DNA from: Anaerobacillus sp.
GTDB lineage: Bacteria; Bacillota; Bacilli; Bacillales_H; Anaerobacillaceae
Assembly (NCBI GenBank): GCA_007120055.1
Contig: SKOL01000738.1
Location: 1-8,053 of the forward strand
Length of the DNA: 8,053 bases
Direction of reading: 5' to 3'
Shown: positions 6,445 to 8,053 of the stretch, piece after piece
How the letters are laid out: each line of letters starts with the position of its first letter
Position numbering within the stretch: the first letter of the stretch is position 1
Position numbers and translations under genes: made by a program
The notes under the pieces: model-generated
Told to the model about the DNA's origin: nothing
The model's database searches: none
What the model saw: the letters and a program-made list of their open reading frames with translations, nothing else

Positions 6445-7827
6445 TTGAATAAGTATGAAGTAGTTGTAATTGGTGGCGGCCCTGGCGGCTATGTTGCAGC
6501 CCTTAGAGCTTCCAAATTAGGTAAAAAGGTTGCCCTTATCGAAGCGCAAGACCTTGGTGGTACTTGCTTAAACAAAGGGTGTATTCCATCGAAAACTTTG
6601 TTAAGGCATGCAGAAATAATTGAAAATATAGAAACAGCAAAGAGCTGGGGCATTGAAACCGGTCCTGTTACGTTTTCACTAGAAAAAATGCTGAAAAGAA
6701 AAGATCAAGTAATTAAACGGTTGCGTACTGGAATAAGCTACCTTTTAAAACAAGGCAAGATTGATGTTTATCAAGGATTAGGAACTGTTCAACCGAATCA
6801 AGAAATTGTGATACAAATGGAAGAAAAAACAGAAATAATCGCTGCTGAGAAGATTATCTTAGCAACAGGGTCATCACCAATTGTACCACCTATTCCAGGA
6901 GTTTCTGAGATCTCTTATCATACAAGTGACACGATTTTTGATATTTCAGCAATTCCAGAATCGATTGTGATCGTTGGTGGTGGCATTATAGGTGTTGAAT
7001 TTGCTTGTATTTTCTCAAGTTTAAATGTAAATGTAACAGTAATTGAAATGGAAGATCGGGTAATTCCTAGTGAAGATCCTGATGCTTCAGCACTTCTAGC
7101 AAAGTCATTGAAGAAAAAGGGAGTTAGGCTGTTAACAAGCTCGAAGGTTACGAAATTCGAAGCACAAGGATCAAAACAGAAGGTTCATGTTGAAACTAAA
7201 TCTGGTGAAGAAGAAATTATTATGACTGATGAAGTCTTGTTATCAGTAGGTAGAAAGACAAATCTTTCAGCTTCTGGAAATTTGCAGTTAGAAATGGATG
7301 GCCCATTCGTTAAAGTGAATAAAAAAATGGAAACGAACCTTCCAAATATTTTTGCGATCGGTGATATGATTGGAAATTGGCAACTTGCTCATGTTGCGAG
7401 TAGCGAAGGACTTGTTGCTGCGGAAAATGCAGCAGGTGGGCAAGAAAAGATAAATTATAAAGTTGTACCTCGTTGCGTTTATACAAGCCCAGAGGTAGCT
7501 AGCGTAGGGATGACTGAAGCAGAAGCGAAAGCTAAAGCAATAGATTATAAAGTTGTTCGAGTTGATCATATAGGAAATGGAAAAGCATTGGCATTAGATG
7601 AAAAAGAAGGATTTGTAAAGTTGATTGCTGCTACAAAATACGGTTAAATTTTAGGAGTAGTCATGGTTGGACCTCATGTAACGGAAATGATTGGCGAACC
7701 TTCAGCGTTTATTCATTTAGAAGGAACAGTTGATGAACTTGCATCAATGATTCATCCTCACCCATCTGTTTCCGAAACATTATTTGAAGCATCGGCTTCA
7801 TGGTTAGGAAAAGGAGTACATTATTAA
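6445..7827 (+). pseudogene. acoL: Dihydrolipoamide dehydrogenase E3, interrupted by an in-frame stop
   Basis: Starts at TTG, 9 nt after AGGAG (6431-6435), which touches the E2 stop. It normally reoxidises E2 lipoate and reduces NAD+. The FAD motif GGGPGGYVAA is at 10-19, the redox disulfide is Cys41/Cys46 in GGTCLNKGCIPSK, the NAD motif GGGIIGVEF is at 178-186, and the second FAD motif FAIGD is at 303-307. Codon 401 is TAA (7645-7647), so the product is 400 residues. Reading on in the same frame gives ILGVVMVGPHVTEMIGE and ends at 7827, for a normal length of about 460. The stop replaces a glutamate that is usual in TGEILG, so a single GAA to TAA change explains it. The lost 59 residues include HPHPSVSE with the catalytic His439/Glu444 pair and much of the dimer interface. 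Read-through, reinitiation at 7663 or a sequencing error are alternatives to a dead gene. Confidence 0.88.
7652..7827 (+). other. Possible reinitiation site and separate C-terminal E3 fragment
   Basis: After the TAA at 7645, TAGGAG (7652-7657) lies 5 nt before ATG at 7663, and the frame runs to TAA at 7825-7827. The 54-residue product would hold the rest of the E3 interface domain, with the catalytic HPHPSVSE. Ribosomes ending at 7647 could restart here. The Shine-Dalgarno-like bases come from ordinary Leu-Gly-Val codons, so their presence may be chance. Confidence 0.35.
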
Positions 7828-8031
7828 AAAATGTAAACAAAGCTTTAGACTAGCCATCTATTGTATTTTAGTTTTATAATATTTTTATCTATTCTCTGAG
7901 TTATTAACAGAATAATTCATATAATAAATATTGGAGTAATATTGATCTTAAATTTTAATTAGTTAAAGATCATCCCCCGAATAGAATGATTTAATTATCA
8001 AATAAAACTTTAAAACAAGAGGTGGCTTAAA
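7828..8031. other. Intergenic region after the E3 gene
   Basis: About 200 bp of A/T-rich DNA with no gene and no convincing intrinsic terminator. TATAAT occurs at 7875-7880 and 7920-7925 without a good -35 box at the right distance. TGATCTT (7943-7949) and AAGATCA (7966-7972) form a 7-bp inverted repeat with a 16-nt loop, possibly an operator for the next gene. Confidence 0.4.
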
Positions 8032-8053
8032 ATGAAAAAAACACGTGTGGAAG
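8032..8053 (+). CDS. Start of a downstream gene, product unknown
   Basis: ATG at 8032 follows GAGGTG (8019-8024) by 7 nt, and the frame is open to the window edge, reading MKKTRVE. Only seven codons are visible, so no function can be given. The 204-nt gap before it suggests that it has its own promoter. Confidence 0.6.

Noticed and set aside
7645..7647. Recoding of the E3 stop as an unusual amino acid
   Set aside because: The codon is TAA, not TGA or TAG, no recoding hairpin is evident, and the family has an ordinary Glu at this place.
7974..7984. CCCCCGAATAG resembling CCCCTGAATAG at 1382-1392
   Set aside because: An 11-base match with one difference, without shared flanking sequence, is too weak to call a repeat.

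Overview
The window is AT-rich with strong AGGAGG-type ribosome binding sites, GTG and TTG starts, a textbook sigma-A promoter and Bacillus-like proteins. This points to a low-GC Firmicute, most likely a member of the Bacillaceae. All supported genes are on the + strand.

Layout. Positions 1-91 are AT-rich non-coding DNA with an A/T hairpin. Positions 92-418 hold the C-terminal third of an RbsC-type sugar ABC permease whose front is missing. It is followed after 18 nt by an intact alpha/beta hydrolase with an aspartate nucleophile (437-1348), of the epoxide hydrolase / haloacetate dehalogenase type. Positions 1349-1684 are a regulatory intergenic region holding a stem-loop, an intrinsic terminator, a perfect-consensus promoter and three copies of a 15-bp operator. 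A five-gene operon follows: an NAD(P)-binding oxidoreductase with a C-terminal SAF domain (1685-3004), E1 alpha (3089-4072), E1 beta (4097-5080), E2 (5094-6431) and E3 (6445-7827) of an acetoin dehydrogenase-like complex. The E3 gene has an in-frame TAA at 7645-7647 that removes the catalytic His/Glu segment. Positions 7828-8031 are non-coding, and a new gene begins at 8032.

How the genes may work together (inference). The SAF-domain oxidoreductase looks like the family (COG4091) that includes Brucella DRL/DXR-II, which interconverts 1-deoxyxylulose 5-phosphate and 2-C-methylerythritol 4-phosphate. Acetoin dehydrogenase-type complexes cleave a methyl ketone next to a hydroxyl carbon, giving acetyl-CoA plus an aldehyde. 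1-Deoxyxylulose has exactly that methyl-acyloin group. The operon therefore reads as a possible catabolic route: branched 2-methyltetrol (or its phosphate) -> 1-deoxyketose -> acetyl-CoA + glyceraldehyde (or its phosphate). The neighbouring sugar permease would supply import, and the epoxide hydrolase-like enzyme could open an epoxide precursor. No such pathway is known to me, and the substrate is not proven by sequence.

Two genes at opposite ends of the locus, permease and E3, are damaged while those between are intact. This suggests either recent decay or compensation by genes elsewhere.
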